In this document: in pieces, positions 26,806-36,498 of the stretch
How the letters are laid out: every line of letters starts with the position of its first letter
Position numbering within the stretch: position 1 is the stretch's first letter
NCBI RefSeq assembly: GCF_026126405.1
Contig: NZ_JAFMTQ010000008.1
Coordinates: forward strand, 85,052 to 149,051
DNA: 64,000 bases
Reading direction: 5' to 3'
Source of the DNA: Aureitalea sp. L0-47
GTDB taxonomy: Bacteria > Bacteroidota > Bacteroidia > Flavobacteriales > Flavobacteriaceae
The notes under the pieces: model-generated
Databases searched by the model: none
What the model saw: the letters and a program-made list of their open reading frames with translations, nothing else
Told to the model about the DNA's origin: nothing
Program-made: the position numbers and the translations under genes

Positions 26806-26831
26806 AAAAAAAAACCGCCCTCTTGGGGCGG
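26806..26831 (-). terminator. Terminator of the hybrid histidine kinase gene
   Basis: CCGCCC (26815-26820) pairs with GGGCGG (26826-26831), followed on the minus strand by nine T. It lies directly after the kinase stop at 26837. Confidence 0.85.
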
Positions 26832-26836
26832 CTCTT

Positions 26837-29554
26837 CTAGTTTTGCTTTAATTCTATGAGTAACAGATTGACTTCCAGTAGTGCTTTGTTGTATAACTGA
26901 CTGAAGAGACTCAGATGTCGTTTGGCTTCTTCAATGCCATCTCTCTTTATGATATTACTTTCTATTTGCTGCAAATGATGTCCGTGAACCGTCATGCCCA
27001 GGTTCATAAAGCTGGATTTCATTTTATGGGCCATCGCACTTGCACGGGCGTAGTATTCCCTATCGATACAGGTACGCATGCTTTTATATTCCTCCGGCGT
27101 TGTTTGAATGAATACCTCAAGCAGGGAAGAAATGAATTCCTCGTCATTATCGAAGGTCTCCATCAAGTGGTTTATATTTACACTTCGCTCGATGTTCTCT
27201 TCTTCCTGCGTTCTTGAACTTATCTGGTTCCCTGAAATTTGTGGTTCGAAAGCTTCATCCGATCTCAACCAGAACAACACTTCTTTAAGTGCATCTTCAC
27301 TAACCGGCTTTGTAAGATAGAAATCTATGCCTGCCTTTATTGCACTCTTTCTTGCCTCCGGGAATACATCAGCAGAGCAGGCGACTATGGGCACTTTCTT
27401 TAATTTGTCTTTATTCGTTCTTCGGATTTTCGAAATAGCTTCAATACCGTTCATTACCGGCATGTGCATATCCATGAGGATGAGGTCGTAGTTCGCCGTA
27501 TCCTGCTGAAAAATCTCAACAGCCTCCTTACCATTCTCCGCAATATCCACAGTTACTTTCAGGTTTGAAAGCAATTGGCGGATGTAGAATTGGTTCATCT
27601 TATTGTCTTCGGCAACCAGTACTTTAAGACCTTCGAGATTCTTATCCTCCCTTACGAAGGTTTTAATGGAATCATTCAGACTTTTTAGTTTACTCTTCTT
27701 GAAGGGAAGAGTAACCTCAAATTCGGATCCAACATGGAGCTTGCTATTCGCATGGAATTCACCATCTTGTAATTTGATCAATTCCCTGGTAATCGCCAGT
27801 CCTAATCCCGTACCGGCGATCTCGTTGTCTTCTCTGTTTTCTACCTGGTAGAAACTATCAAAGATCTTCGATAAGTTTTCTTCGGAAATACCAATTCCTG
27901 TGTCCTTTACACTGAACTTAAGTTTAACTTCATCTTCAAATACCGAAACTAGTTCAACTTTGATATTGATCGCTCCCTGTTTTGTGAATTTAATCGCGTT
28001 ACCGATTAGATTAGTGAGGATCTGGTTAAGGCGGTACTGATCTCCAATCACCATATCAGGTATGTCCTTGTCCATTTCTGAAATAAGATCCAATCCTTTC
28101 TCATTTGCTTTTATCGCAAAGCCATCTGAAATAGTTTCAACTACTTTACGCAAGTTGAAATCTATGGATTGTAGGGTGAGTTTCCCCGCCTCTATCTTCG
28201 AAAAATCCAGTATATCATTTACTATAGAAAGAAGGTTCTTTGCCGAAAAGTCTATGCCGTCAATATTCTTCTGCAATATTTCATTTTCTCCGGAGGCACT
28301 CTTTTTTATTATATCTGAAAGCCCTAGAATTACGTTAAGAGGGGTGCGTATCTCGTGACTCATGTTCGATAAGAAGGTCGATTTGGCCTTCGCCGAACGC
28401 TCCGCATTAACCTTTGCTTCCTGTATAGCCTCCAACATGTGCTTTTTATGGCTAATGTTCGTTAAAAGAACAGTATAGGTTTCATTGTCACCGTGGAAGT
28501 TATTGGTGATGGTTATTTCGTAGTCTTCCTTTGAACCGCTATTGTCCGATAACACCGTCTCTATTCGTTTACCGATAAAGATGCTGGGAATACTTGAATC
28601 GAGCCTGTTAAGGTCTTGTTTTATTCCTCTTGAGATCTCATCGGGTAGGAATTCAGTGATCGTATGGTTTGCCAGCTCGTCCTGAGTAAGCTCGAGAATT
28701 TGCATGGCCTTAGTGTTGGCATCTAGAATTCGAGAATGTTTATCGATCAGTACAAATCCATCCAGCATATTTTCAAGAACAGACTTATAATGAGCTCCGC
28801 TGATGTAATTCGAATTCTCACCTTCGTTCTTGTCTTTTACAGCAATTAATTTCCGAACCGGGATTCCTTGTGGAACCTTTTTACCTTCTGGTATTATTTC
28901 TTTAATACCAATTATTTGTTTGTTAAAACGATAGATGTTTTGAAGGTCTTCGTAAGACTCGTAGAAGAGACGTTCTGTTTCATTGTTCCCTAATGTATCG
29001 CACAGTTCATCGTATATTTCCACCGAGGTTTCTTTGACTCTTCTGAAAAGATTGATCCTATCAACAATATTAAATCCATATTTTTCCGGGAACATTATAT
29101 GGATGCGCTCCAGCCAATTTTTGGTCAGCTGTTTTTGGGGATGATCTTTTTGAACTTTTTTAATAAGATAAAGCAGGTATAATCTAGCTAAGTGAGATTT
29201 TTGATTTGCTTCTGAATCAAGCAGTAATTTGAATGCCGGCTGATCCATAACTTCGAAGAACTTCTCCTTGGTTTTTTCTCGAAGCTCGGAACAATTTCCA
29301 ATGAACCTTGGATCTTTATTAACAAGGTAATTCTCGGCGTAAAGATAGGATCTCACCAATTGCAGATCGGCGAAGAAAGGATCTTCGTCAAACCTAATGT
29401 CTAATACTTCAGATTCAAACTCGGGAATGTGAGTAGAGCGTGAGGCCAGATCATACAAATAATTCAGGACGATTCTCCTCGAATCATTGCATTGTTCTTC
29501 AATTAATTCCTTAGCCTCGTTTCTCGTAAAAAAACGATTAATAAGAGTATTCAT
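26837..29554 (-). CDS. Cytoplasmic hybrid histidine kinase (PAS-HisKA-HATPase-REC-Hpt)
   Basis: A 905-residue multi-step phosphorelay kinase with no membrane helices. Residues 1-245 are an unrecognised helical domain; a PAS domain covers about 252-370; the HisKA helix has His400 in NMSHEIRTPL; the HATPase has N519-box, DTGIGI and GTGLGLA; the receiver carries Asp695 in LILMDMHMPVMNG; and a C-terminal Hpt domain has His843 in AHKMKSS. All phosphotransfer residues are therefore present in one chain. No response regulator with DNA-binding output is adjacent. A 20-bp palindrome lies 16 bases before its ATG. Confidence 0.93.
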   Translation of the reverse strand: MNTLINRFFTRNEAKELIEEQCNDSRRIVLNYLYDLASRSTHIPEFESEVLDIRFDEDPFFADLQLVRSYLYAENYLVNKDPRFIGNCSELREKTKEKFFEVMDQPAFKLLLDSEANQKSHLARLYLLYLIKKVQKDHPQKQLTKNWLERIHIMFPEKYGFNIVDRINLFRRVKETSVEIYDELCDTLGNNETERLFYESYEDLQNIYRFNKQIIGIKEIIPEGKKVPQGIPVRKLIAVKDKNEGENSNYISGAHYKSVLENMLDGFVLIDKHSRILDANTKAMQILELTQDELANHTITEFLPDEISRGIKQDLNRLDSSIPSIFIGKRIETVLSDNSGSKEDYEITITNNFHGDNETYTVLLTNISHKKHMLEAIQEAKVNAERSAKAKSTFLSNMSHEIRTPLNVILGLSDIIKKSASGENEILQKNIDGIDFSAKNLLSIVNDILDFSKIEAGKLTLQSIDFNLRKVVETISDGFAIKANEKGLDLISEMDKDIPDMVIGDQYRLNQILTNLIGNAIKFTKQGAINIKVELVSVFEDEVKLKFSVKDTGIGISEENLSKIFDSFYQVENREDNEIAGTGLGLAITRELIKLQDGEFHANSKLHVGSEFEVTLPFKKSKLKSLNDSIKTFVREDKNLEGLKVLVAEDNKMNQFYIRQLLSNLKVTVDIAENGKEAVEIFQQDTANYDLILMDMHMPVMNGIEAISKIRRTNKDKLKKVPIVACSADVFPEARKSAIKAGIDFYLTKPVSEDALKEVLFWLRSDEAFEPQISGNQISSRTQEEENIERSVNINHLMETFDNDEEFISSLLEVFIQTTPEEYKSMRTCIDREYYARASAMAHKMKSSFMNLGMTVHGHHLQQIESNIIKRDGIEEAKRHLSLFSQLYNKALLEVNLLLIELKQN

Positions 29555-29569
29555 TTGGGGGCTATTATC

Positions 29570-29589
29570 TTGAAGGAAAATTCCTTCAA
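29570..29589. promoter_or_regulatory. Operator-like palindrome upstream of the hybrid kinase
   Basis: Nine-base arms TTGAAGGAA and TTCCTTCAA are separated by two A, ending 16 bases before the kinase ATG. The two-base spacer is too short for a good RNA loop, so a dimeric DNA-binding protein site is more likely than a hairpin. Confidence 0.45.
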
Positions 29590-29644
29590 AAACGAATCTA
29601 ATAGATAATTTTTAAATTCTAAGAACTATTCGATTAAATGCAAA

Positions 29645-29669
29645 AAACGCCTTCGAAAGGAAGGCGTTT
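29645..29669. terminator. Terminator 3' of pnp
   Basis: AAACGCCTTC pairs with GAAGGCGTTT-type arm (29645-29654 with 29660-29669) around a 5-base loop. It serves the leftward pnp transcript; the T runs on both sides allow either direction. Confidence 0.85.
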
Positions 29670-29810
29670 GACAATTTAATAGTCTTTAAACTATGATTTT
29701 AGCTATTTTAAGGTGTTTATAAATTCACCTTTTATTCTCGACCTTTCTCAATTCTTACTCTCATTTCAATTTGAAAAAGGCGTATTCGGTCTATTCAATA
29801 ATTTTGGTCT

Positions 29811-32015
29811 CTAGTCCCTTCTTCTATCACGGTTTCGGTTATCGCGACCGCGATTTTTGTTATCACGTCTCGGAGGACGCTCTACATAGCCTTCCGGCTT
29901 AGGAAGGATGGCCTTACGAGAGACTTTCTCTTTTCGGGTCCTGGAATCAATCCCAAAGTATTTCACGTCGATAACATCACCCATGTTCACCACATCAGTT
30001 ACATTTTCGGTACGTTCCCATGCTAATTCAGAAACGTGTAATAATACCTCATTACCCGGAGCGTCTAAATATTCAACTACAGCTCCGAACTCGAGGATCT
30101 TAATCACTTTTACTTCGTAAACATTTCCTACTGTTGGTTTGAAAGTGATAGAGTCGATTTTCGCTAGTACAGCATCGATTCCTTCCTGGTCGGTTCCGAG
30201 GATCTCTACAATTCCTTCTTCAGTAACCGGATCTTCGTTGATCACGATGGTCGTCTTGGTTTCTTTCTGTAGCTCCTGGATCACTTTTCCACCGGGTCCG
30301 ATAAGAGCACCGATGAACTCGTTAGGGATAGTAGCAGTTACCATCTTAGGAGCATGAGGCTTCACATCGGCATTAGGTTGGGCGATAGTTTCAACCAGTT
30401 TATCCAGTATATGGAGTCTTCCGTCACGTGCCTGCTTTAATGCATTCACCAGGATCTCGTAGCTCAATCCTTTGACTTTGATATCCATTTGGCAAGCTGT
30501 GATACCGTCGGCAGTACCTGTTACTTTAAAGTCCATGTCTCCCAGGTGATCCTCATCACCAAGAATATCCGAAAGCACGGCATATTTTCCTGATTCGGAG
30601 TCGGAGATCAATCCCATGGCGATACCCGAAACTGGTTTCACCATCTGTACTCCGGCATCCATTAATGCCATAGTTCCGCTACAAACTGTAGCCATAGAGG
30701 AAGAACCATTGGATTCCAGTACCTCACTCACCACACGAACAGTATAGGGACAATCTTCAGGGATCATTCCTTTCAATGCTCTCTGGGCTAGGTTACCGTG
30801 TCCTATTTCTCTACGTGAGGTACCCCGAATAGGTCGTGCCTCACCAGTACAGAAAGGAGGGAAGTTGTAATGAAGATAGAAGGTTTCTTCTCCTTCAAAA
30901 GAAGGCATATCAATTTGGTTTGCTTCTCTGGAAGTTCCCAGGGTAACTGTTGCCAGGGCCTGTGTTTCTCCTCTGGTGAAGATTGACGAACCGTGTGTAG
31001 AAGGCAAATAATCCACTTCACACCAGATAGGTCGAACTTCATCTGTTTTTCTTCCGTCCAATCGCAGACCTTCATTTAACGTAAGGTCACGAATTGCTTC
31101 TTTTTCTGCTTTGCGGTAATATTTCTTGATCAGGTCTTCGTTTTCTTCCCGCTCTTCTTCCGAGAAGGATTCAAGGATTTCCTCTTTAATTGCTGAAAAC
31201 GCTTCTCCACGTTCTTGCTTAGAAGAACCGGCTTTCGCAATAGCATAAACTTTATCGTACGCCATTTCGTGAATTTTCTTCTGAAGTTCTTCGTCTTCAA
31301 GCTCTCCGTCATACTCTCGAACCTCTTTTCTTCCGAACGCATCTGCTAGTCGCATTTGCGCGTCGATCTGAACCTTAATGGCATCGTGTGCAAATTTGAT
31401 AGCTTCAACCATTTCTTCTTCAGAGATCTCTTTCATCTCACCCTCAACCATCATTACAGAGTCGGCAGATGCACCTATCACCATATCAAGTTCCGATACA
31501 GCAAGTTGCTCACGGGTAGGGTTAATAATGAGTTGTCCGTCTACTCGTCCTACACGAACTTCTGAAATAGCACATTCGAACGGGAAATCCGATAGTTGGA
31601 TGGCTGCAGAAGCGGCCAATCCGGCCATAGCGTCCGGCATTACGTTCTCGTCGTGTGACATTAATTGGATCATCACCTGTGTTTCAGAGTGATAGTCTTT
31701 AGGGAAAAGTGGTCGAAGAACACGGTCTACCAAACGCATAGTGAGGATCTCACCATCGCTTGGACGCGCTTCTCTTTTAAAAAATCCGCCGGGATAGCGT
31801 CCCGAAGCGGCAAATTTCTCACGATAGTCTACCGTTAAAGGAAGAAAATCCAGATCTTTTTGGTCATAGTTTGAAACTACTGTACACAGTAGCATACAGT
31901 TTCCGGACTGAACCACTACAGAGCCATGGGCCTGTTTTGCCAGTTTACCGGTTTCGATGGAAATTTCTCTTCCATCACCGAGGTCGATGACCTCTTTAAA
32001 TACTTTAGGTATCAT
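29811..32015 (-). CDS. pnp: Polyribonucleotide nucleotidyltransferase (PNPase)
   Basis: Phosphorolytic 3' to 5' exoribonuclease of RNA turnover. The 734 residues carry two RNase PH-like domains, a KH domain ([20 protein letters not shown] about 560-580) and an S1 domain ([20 protein letters not shown] about 625-645). The C-terminus is an Arg/Asn/Asp-rich tail ([14 protein letters not shown]) that may bind RNA. It follows rpsO, the classical rpsO-pnp order. Its 5' leader holds a GC-rich hairpin. Confidence 0.96.
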   Translation of the reverse strand: MIPKVFKEVIDLGDGREISIETGKLAKQAHGSVVVQSGNCMLLCTVVSNYDQKDLDFLPLTVDYREKFAASGRYPGGFFKREARPSDGEILTMRLVDRVLRPLFPKDYHSETQVMIQLMSHDENVMPDAMAGLAASAAIQLSDFPFECAISEVRVGRVDGQLIINPTREQLAVSELDMVIGASADSVMMVEGEMKEISEEEMVEAIKFAHDAIKVQIDAQMRLADAFGRKEVREYDGELEDEELQKKIHEMAYDKVYAIAKAGSSKQERGEAFSAIKEEILESFSEEEREENEDLIKKYYRKAEKEAIRDLTLNEGLRLDGRKTDEVRPIWCEVDYLPSTHGSSIFTRGETQALATVTLGTSREANQIDMPSFEGEETFYLHYNFPPFCTGEARPIRGTSRREIGHGNLAQRALKGMIPEDCPYTVRVVSEVLESNGSSSMATVCSGTMALMDAGVQMVKPVSGIAMGLISDSESGKYAVLSDILGDEDHLGDMDFKVTGTADGITACQMDIKVKGLSYEILVNALKQARDGRLHILDKLVETIAQPNADVKPHAPKMVTATIPNEFIGALIGPGGKVIQELQKETKTTIVINEDPVTEEGIVEILGTDQEGIDAVLAKIDSITFKPTVGNVYEVKVIKILEFGAVVEYLDAPGNEVLLHVSELAWERTENVTDVVNMGDVIDVKYFGIDSRTRKEKVSRKAILPKPEGYVERPPRRDNKNRGRDNRNRDRRRD

Positions 32016-32073
32016 TTAAATTGTTTTTCTTGTACTACTTCGCTAATGCTTAGTAGCACGGTTACTTTGGTCA

Positions 32074-32092
32074 ACGGCCGATGTTCGGCCGT
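32074..32092 (-). promoter_or_regulatory. GC-rich hairpin in the pnp leader
   Basis: ACGGCCGA and its complement form an 8-bp stem with a three-base loop, 59 bases upstream of the pnp start. In enteric bacteria a leader stem of pnp is cut by RNase III and then used by PNPase for autoregulation; a similar role here is only an analogy. Confidence 0.4.
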
Positions 32093-32172
32093 AAGTTGTG
32101 TTGTTGTGTGGTTGACCAATGAAAAACCTAAGGGTAGCTTTTTCTATGTTTTCAGAATACTTCTGAAAAAGT

Positions 32173-32198
32173 AAAAGGGACACCAAAGCGTCCCTTTT
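32173..32198 (-). terminator. Terminator 3' of rpsO
   Basis: AAAAGGGAC (32173-32181) pairs with GTCCCTTTT (32190-32198). It begins three bases after the rpsO stop, so pnp expression must come from read-through or its own promoter. Confidence 0.8.
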
Positions 32199-32200
32199 TG

Positions 32201-32470
32201 TTACTTACGTAATCCAAGTTCTTTTACGATCGCACGATAGCGCATAATGTCTTTCTTCATTAGGTAATCCAACAATGAACGACGCTTACCTACCAATTTC
32301 ACCAAAGAACGCTCGGTATTATAATCCTTGTGATTCTTCTTAAGGTGCTTTGTAAGGTGATCGATACGGTGAGTGAACAATGCGATCTGCCCTTCAGCAG
32401 AACCGGTGTCGTTCTCAGACTTACCGTGTTTTTTGAAAATGTCTTTTTTTACTTCTGGTGATAAATACAT
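32201..32470 (-). CDS. rpsO: Small ribosomal subunit protein uS15
   Basis: An 89-residue S15 with the family signature HKKDYNTERSL-like segment (NHKDYNTERSLVKLVGKRR) and GSAEGQIALFTHRI. It binds 16S rRNA in the platform. I start at the ATG at 32470, which matches the family length; the longer frame would add 20 residues upstream across the promoter region. Confidence 0.95.
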   Translation of the reverse strand: MYLSPEVKKDIFKKHGKSENDTGSAEGQIALFTHRIDHLTKHLKKNHKDYNTERSLVKLVGKRRSLLDYLMKKDIMRYRAIVKELGLRK

Positions 32471-32527
32471 GCCAATATTATTTAAATGATTTTTATGTAT
32501 CGATGATCTCTTTGATCTATCAAGTTG

Positions 32528-32535
32528 CAAAAGTA
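32528..32535 (-). promoter_or_regulatory. Candidate -7 element for rpsO
   Basis: On the minus strand this reads TACTTTTG (TAnnTTTG), 57 bases ahead of the rpsO ATG at 32470. It supports the shorter start. Confidence 0.4.
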
Positions 32536-32649
32536 TAAAAAAGCATCAACATATGACTGTAAAACGTTCTTTTTTATTCATTCAGCATACTTAATTAAAC
32601 CTTCAAGCGTTAGAAAAGTCTTAAGAACAATAACCCAAAACTCAAGAAA

Positions 32650-33477
32650 ATGAAAACTTATGTAAATAAAGCGTTGTTTTTTTCTTTATTACTGCTAGTA
32701 GGATCGTTACTATTCTCATGCAGCGATGATGATAGCGAAGATAGCAACGTTGTAAATTTTTCTGCTGAAAATACGGCTCGTGCAGCCCAAACGGATAATG
32801 TAGTGGAAGGATCTTTTACTATTATGGAGGCTGGATACATTGAAACCGAAGAGGGAAGAAGCAATACTATTTCTTTATTTCCATCCTGTGCAACTATTGT
32901 TATAAATCCAAGTGGAAATGGAGGGATGATCACCCTTGATTTCGGTGAGAGTTGTACACTGAACAATGGTGCTGTAGTCTCAGGACGAATAGAGATGGAC
33001 TACGGGCCCATCAACGGAGGATCGAGAACTATTAATTACACTTACGAAGATTTCACATATAACAACAACGCTGTATCAGGAGGAGGCCAGGTGGTACGAC
33101 AAATCGCCAATCAGAATGGCAATCCACAGTCGGCAGCCACCGAAACCATCAATGTGAGTTTCCCGAACACCGCTGTTACCGCTACTCGTGAAGGATCACG
33201 TGTGATAGAGTGGGTTGAGGGCGTCGGAAGCGGAACCTGGGTGGACAATGTTTTCAATATTACAGGAAACTGGAACACTGAATTAACAAATGGTTTTAGC
33301 AGAAGCGGTGAAGTAACGGAGACCCTCGTTAAGAAATTATCCTGTATTTACCTTGTGAGTGGAGTGCTGGAAATTCAGCAGGAAGGATTAACCGGAACCA
33401 TCAATTGGGGTGATGGTACCTGTGATAATCAAGCAACATTGACATTCAACGGGCAGGAATTCCCCATTGTTTTATAA
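32650..33477 (+). CDS. Surface lipoprotein of unknown function (paralogue A)
   Basis: A 275-residue lipoprotein: signal peptide with lipobox ending in Cys24 (LLFSC) followed by SDDDSED, which fits the acidic lipoprotein export signal that sends Bacteroidota lipoproteins to the cell surface. The mature part is beta-rich and contains four cysteines (FPSCATI, GESCTLN, KLSCIYL, DGTCDNQ) that could form two disulfides. The next gene is a clear paralogue with the same cysteines. I do not recognise a named domain. Confidence 0.82.
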   Translation: MKTYVNKALFFSLLLLVGSLLFSCSDDDSEDSNVVNFSAENTARAAQTDNVVEGSFTIMEAGYIETEEGRSNTISLFPSCATIVINPSGNGGMITLDFGESCTLNNGAVVSGRIEMDYGPINGGSRTINYTYEDFTYNNNAVSGGGQVVRQIANQNGNPQSAATETINVSFPNTAVTATREGSRVIEWVEGVGSGTWVDNVFNITGNWNTELTNGFSRSGEVTETLVKKLSCIYLVSGVLEIQQEGLTGTINWGDGTCDNQATLTFNGQEFPIVL

Positions 33478-33496
33478 TTAGTCAAGTTTTTTCATG

Positions 33497-33522
33497 AGCC
33501 GCTCAATTGAGCGGCTTTTTTG
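33497..33522 (+). terminator. Terminator of lipoprotein A
   Basis: AGCCGCTC (33497-33504) pairs with GAGCGGCT (33509-33516) around AATT, followed by six T. The same stem sequence recurs after the paralogous gene. Confidence 0.88.
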
Positions 33523-33629
33523 TTTAAAATATTGATAATCAAATAAATAAAACACATATTTTAACATTTTACATTAAACTATCCTGCTATTTTTCGGTCA
33601 AAATGATACTAACTTTAAATTAATGTATC

Positions 33630-34469
33630 ATGAAAAAAAATTTATTTTACCCCGGAATTTTGACCCTGCTTTTGTTTTCTTTTCTGCTTACATCCTGTAG
33701 TAAGGATGAAGCTGTCGATGAGGTGGCTACAACCTCAGTTTCAGATCTTGTTTTCGTTGAAGAATCTACCCAGGTTTCTCAGGCTGATGTAACTACGGAC
33801 GGTGTGATCCATATGCTTGAAACTGCCTACACCGAAATAGAAGAGGAAAGCGGTAGGAGCATAAGTCTTTTCCCGAATTGTGTTACAATCACGATCAGCA
33901 CCGAGAACGGAGTCACTTTTGTTACTCTTGATTTTGGATTTGGTTGTGAATTGCAGAATGGAGCGGTAGTCTCCGGAATCGTAAATATTACCTACGGGCC
34001 CATTCAGAATGGAACCCGAACCATGACCTACACCTTAGAGAATTTCTCTTGGAATAATAAGGACGTCGCCGGTGGAGCCACAATTTTCCGTGAGCGGAGT
34101 AATGCCGCTGGCAATCCACAATCTACTGTGCATGCGGATCTGCAGATTTCGTACCCCGGCGGTCTGATAATTCAGAAGGATGGAACGCGTGTGCGGGAGT
34201 GGATCGAAGGGTTTGGTACGGGTAGCTGGTTGGACAATGTTTGGCTTGTAACAGGAAATAGGGATGTGGTCTCCAACACCGGATTTTCACATTCAGGAGT
34301 AATCACTGAAGCACTTCGCAGGGAAGCTACCTGCCCTCATTTTGTTAGTGGAATTGTAGAGATCACAAGAAATGGAGATCAGGGTACCCTGAATTTTGGT
34401 GACGGTAGCTGTGACAATATCGCGATACTAACTGTTAATGGTGTTGATTATACCATCATACTCAATTAG
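33630..34469 (+). CDS. Surface lipoprotein of unknown function (paralogue B)
   Basis: A 279-residue paralogue of the preceding gene, with lipobox Cys23 (LLTSC) and SKDEAVDE after it, a good lipoprotein export signal for surface display. Shared blocks include ISLFPNC, LQNGAVVSG, TYGPIQNGTRT, EWIEGFGTGSWLDNV and FGDGSCDNIA. The four mature cysteines are conserved. A tandem duplication is the simplest explanation, but each copy has its own terminator and about 150 bases of upstream DNA, so separate regulation is possible. Confidence 0.82.
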   Translation: MKKNLFYPGILTLLLFSFLLTSCSKDEAVDEVATTSVSDLVFVEESTQVSQADVTTDGVIHMLETAYTEIEEESGRSISLFPNCVTITISTENGVTFVTLDFGFGCELQNGAVVSGIVNITYGPIQNGTRTMTYTLENFSWNNKDVAGGATIFRERSNAAGNPQSTVHADLQISYPGGLIIQKDGTRVREWIEGFGTGSWLDNVWLVTGNRDVVSNTGFSHSGVITEALRREATCPHFVSGIVEITRNGDQGTLNFGDGSCDNIAILTVNGVDYTIILN

Positions 34470-34493
34470 TAATTTGAGATAGTATTGGATGGA

Positions 34494-34519
34494 AAAAGCC
34501 GCTCTCCCGAGCGGCTTTT
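34494..34519. terminator. Bidirectional terminator between lipoprotein B and accD
   Basis: AAAAGCCGCTC (34494-34504) pairs with GAGCGGCTTTT (34509-34519) around TCCC. It ends both the lipoprotein transcript and the convergent accD transcript, whose stop is four bases away. Confidence 0.85.
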
Positions 34520-34523
34520 ATTA

Positions 34524-35390
34524 TTAAGAAACTTTTTCGCGAAGCGGCCTGTTAAGGATCAGGTCCAGGTAAAGATTGATCATACGTTTCAGATCTTTTC
34601 TGTGACTTATGAAATCAAGGAAACCATGTTCCTGAAGGAATTCAGCGGTTTGGAAACCATCTGGCAGATCTTTTCCTGTAGTATCACGAACTACCCTCGG
34701 ACCGGCAAAGCCGATAAGTGCTCCTGGTTCGCTGATATTGATGTCACCAAGCATAGCGAAAGAAGCGGTCGTTCCTCCTGTTGTTGGATCCGTACATAGA
34801 GAAATATACGGGATTTTTGCAGCAGCCAGCTGAGCGATCTTGGCGCTGGTCTTAGCCAACTGCATGAGAGACAATGCTGCTTCCATCATCCGCGCACCAC
34901 CACTTTTGGAAATGATCATGAATGGAATTTTCTTTTTTAGGGCGTAGTCTGCTGCCCTTGCGATCTTTTCACCAACCACACTTCCCATGGAACCCCCAAT
35001 GAAACTGAAGTCCATACAGGCGATGACGAGGTCTTCTCCCATGGATTTTCCCACAGCTGTCCTCACAGCGTCCTTTAATCCGGTTTTCTCCTGGGCAGCT
35101 TTTAAACGATCCGTATACTTTTTGGTATCCTCAAACTGCAATGGATCCTTGGAAGTAATTCCTTTATCGAGTTCTTTGAATTCGTTGTCGTCGAACAGGA
35201 TTTCGAAATATTCCTTACTCCCGATACGAACGTGATAGCCGTCTTCCGGACTTACATAGAAGTTCTTTTCCAGTTCTTCGGAATCGACGATCTTTCCTGT
35301 TGGAGATTTGTACCAGAGTCCTTTCGGAACATCTTTCTTGTCTTCGGTTGGGGTTTGTATACCTTTCTTTGTTCTTTTAAACCAAGCCAT
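34524..35390 (-). CDS. accD: Acetyl-CoA carboxylase carboxyltransferase subunit beta
   Basis: Beta subunit of the carboxyltransferase that makes malonyl-CoA for fatty acid synthesis. The 288 residues match AccD through [38 protein letters not shown] and GFAGPRVV. The N-terminal zinc ribbon is degenerate: the four cysteines found in E. coli are replaced ([10 protein letters not shown] and YVSPEDGYH), while the surrounding residues align. It lies 20 bases after fba on the same strand and may share its transcript. Confidence 0.93.
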   Translation of the reverse strand: MAWFKRTKKGIQTPTEDKKDVPKGLWYKSPTGKIVDSEELEKNFYVSPEDGYHVRIGSKEYFEILFDDNEFKELDKGITSKDPLQFEDTKKYTDRLKAAQEKTGLKDAVRTAVGKSMGEDLVIACMDFSFIGGSMGSVVGEKIARAADYALKKKIPFMIISKSGGARMMEAALSLMQLAKTSAKIAQLAAAKIPYISLCTDPTTGGTTASFAMLGDINISEPGALIGFAGPRVVRDTTGKDLPDGFQTAEFLQEHGFLDFISHRKDLKRMINLYLDLILNRPLREKVS

Positions 35391-35410
35391 ACTATGAGGA
35401 GTTTATTCGG

Positions 35411-36478
35411 TTAAAGTGTATTTACGTTGTTCAGGTCTTCAAAGGCCTTGATCAAACGCTTTTTAAAGGTAAGCTCCCCTTCGCGTAACCATTTCCTGGG
35501 GTCGTAGTATTTTTTGTTTGGAATATCATCACCATCGGGATTACCGATCTGTGTTTTCAGATAACCAATATTGTTTGTCATATAATCACGAATCCCTTCG
35601 TTAAAGGCAAATTGAAGGTCGGTATCAATATTCATCTTCACCACACCGTATCCTATGGCCTCGCGAATTTCTTCAACCGTTGAACCACTTCCGCCGTGGA
35701 AAACGAAATCGATAGGATTGTGTCCCGTTCCGTATTTATTCTGAACATACTCCTGGGAATTCTTCAGAATAACAGGAGTTAACTGAACATTCCCCGGTTT
35801 GTATACCCCGTGAACGTTTCCGAAAGCTGCAGCAATTGTAAAGCGATCGCTAACTTTCTTAAGTTCTTCATAGGCAAAGGCTACCTCCTCCGGTTGGGTG
35901 TATAGACGTGATGAGTCCACATCAGTGTTGTCTACACCATCTTCTTCACCTCCAGTGATTCCCAGTTCGATCTCCAGCGTCATGTCCATTTTGCTCATTC
36001 GCTCCAGGTAACGCTTGCAGATCTCGATATTCTCTTCTATGGATTCTTCGGAAAGGTCAATCATGTGGGAACTATAGAGCGACTTACCGTGTTCCTTGTA
36101 ATACTTCTCACCTGCATCCAGCATTCCATCTACCCAGGGAAGTAATTTCTTCGCACAGTGATCGGTATGCATAATAACAGTAGCTCCGTAAACCTCGGCC
36201 ATTTCATGCACGTGTTTTGCCCCTGCAACAGCCCCCGCTATGGCAGCCAGTTGGCTGTCGTTGGACAAACCCTTTCCGGCATTGAAATGCGCTCCACCGT
36301 TTGAAAACTGAATGATCACCGGACTGTTAAGTTCGGCGGCTGTTTCCATAACGGTATTCATACTATTCGAGCCGATAACATTAACGGCGGGCATAGCGAA
36401 CCCTTTATCTTTAGCGTATTGATGTATCTTCTGAACTTCATCTCCCGTAGCGACGCCGGGCTTTATAGTGTGACTCAT
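35411..36478 (-). CDS. fbaA: Class II fructose-bisphosphate aldolase
   Basis: Zinc enzyme of glycolysis and gluconeogenesis that splits fructose 1,6-bisphosphate. The 355-residue protein has the metal and substrate motifs MHTDHCAKK, EIELGITGGEEDGV, AAFGNVHGVYKPGNV and FHGGSGS, and matches the long (E. coli FbaA) form. Upstream is a -7 promoter element; downstream follows accD. Confidence 0.95.
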   Translation of the reverse strand: MSHTIKPGVATGDEVQKIHQYAKDKGFAMPAVNVIGSNSMNTVMETAAELNSPVIIQFSNGGAHFNAGKGLSNDSQLAAIAGAVAGAKHVHEMAEVYGATVIMHTDHCAKKLLPWVDGMLDAGEKYYKEHGKSLYSSHMIDLSEESIEENIEICKRYLERMSKMDMTLEIELGITGGEEDGVDNTDVDSSRLYTQPEEVAFAYEELKKVSDRFTIAAAFGNVHGVYKPGNVQLTPVILKNSQEYVQNKYGTGHNPIDFVFHGGSGSTVEEIREAIGYGVVKMNIDTDLQFAFNEGIRDYMTNNIGYLKTQIGNPDGDDIPNKKYYDPRKWLREGELTFKKRLIKAFEDLNNVNTL

Positions 36479-36498
36479 ATAGCGTTTGATTAGAATGA

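Larger units (their letters stand above)
26482..26836. other. Gene-free interval with two leftward terminators
   Basis: About 355 bases between the hybrid kinase stop and the rpoD start. It contains terminators at 26678-26703 and 26806-26831 on the minus strand, the rpoD 5' region, and an AT-rich stretch. I see no protein gene. The 100 bases between the two terminators could encode a small RNA ending at the left one. Confidence 0.5.
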
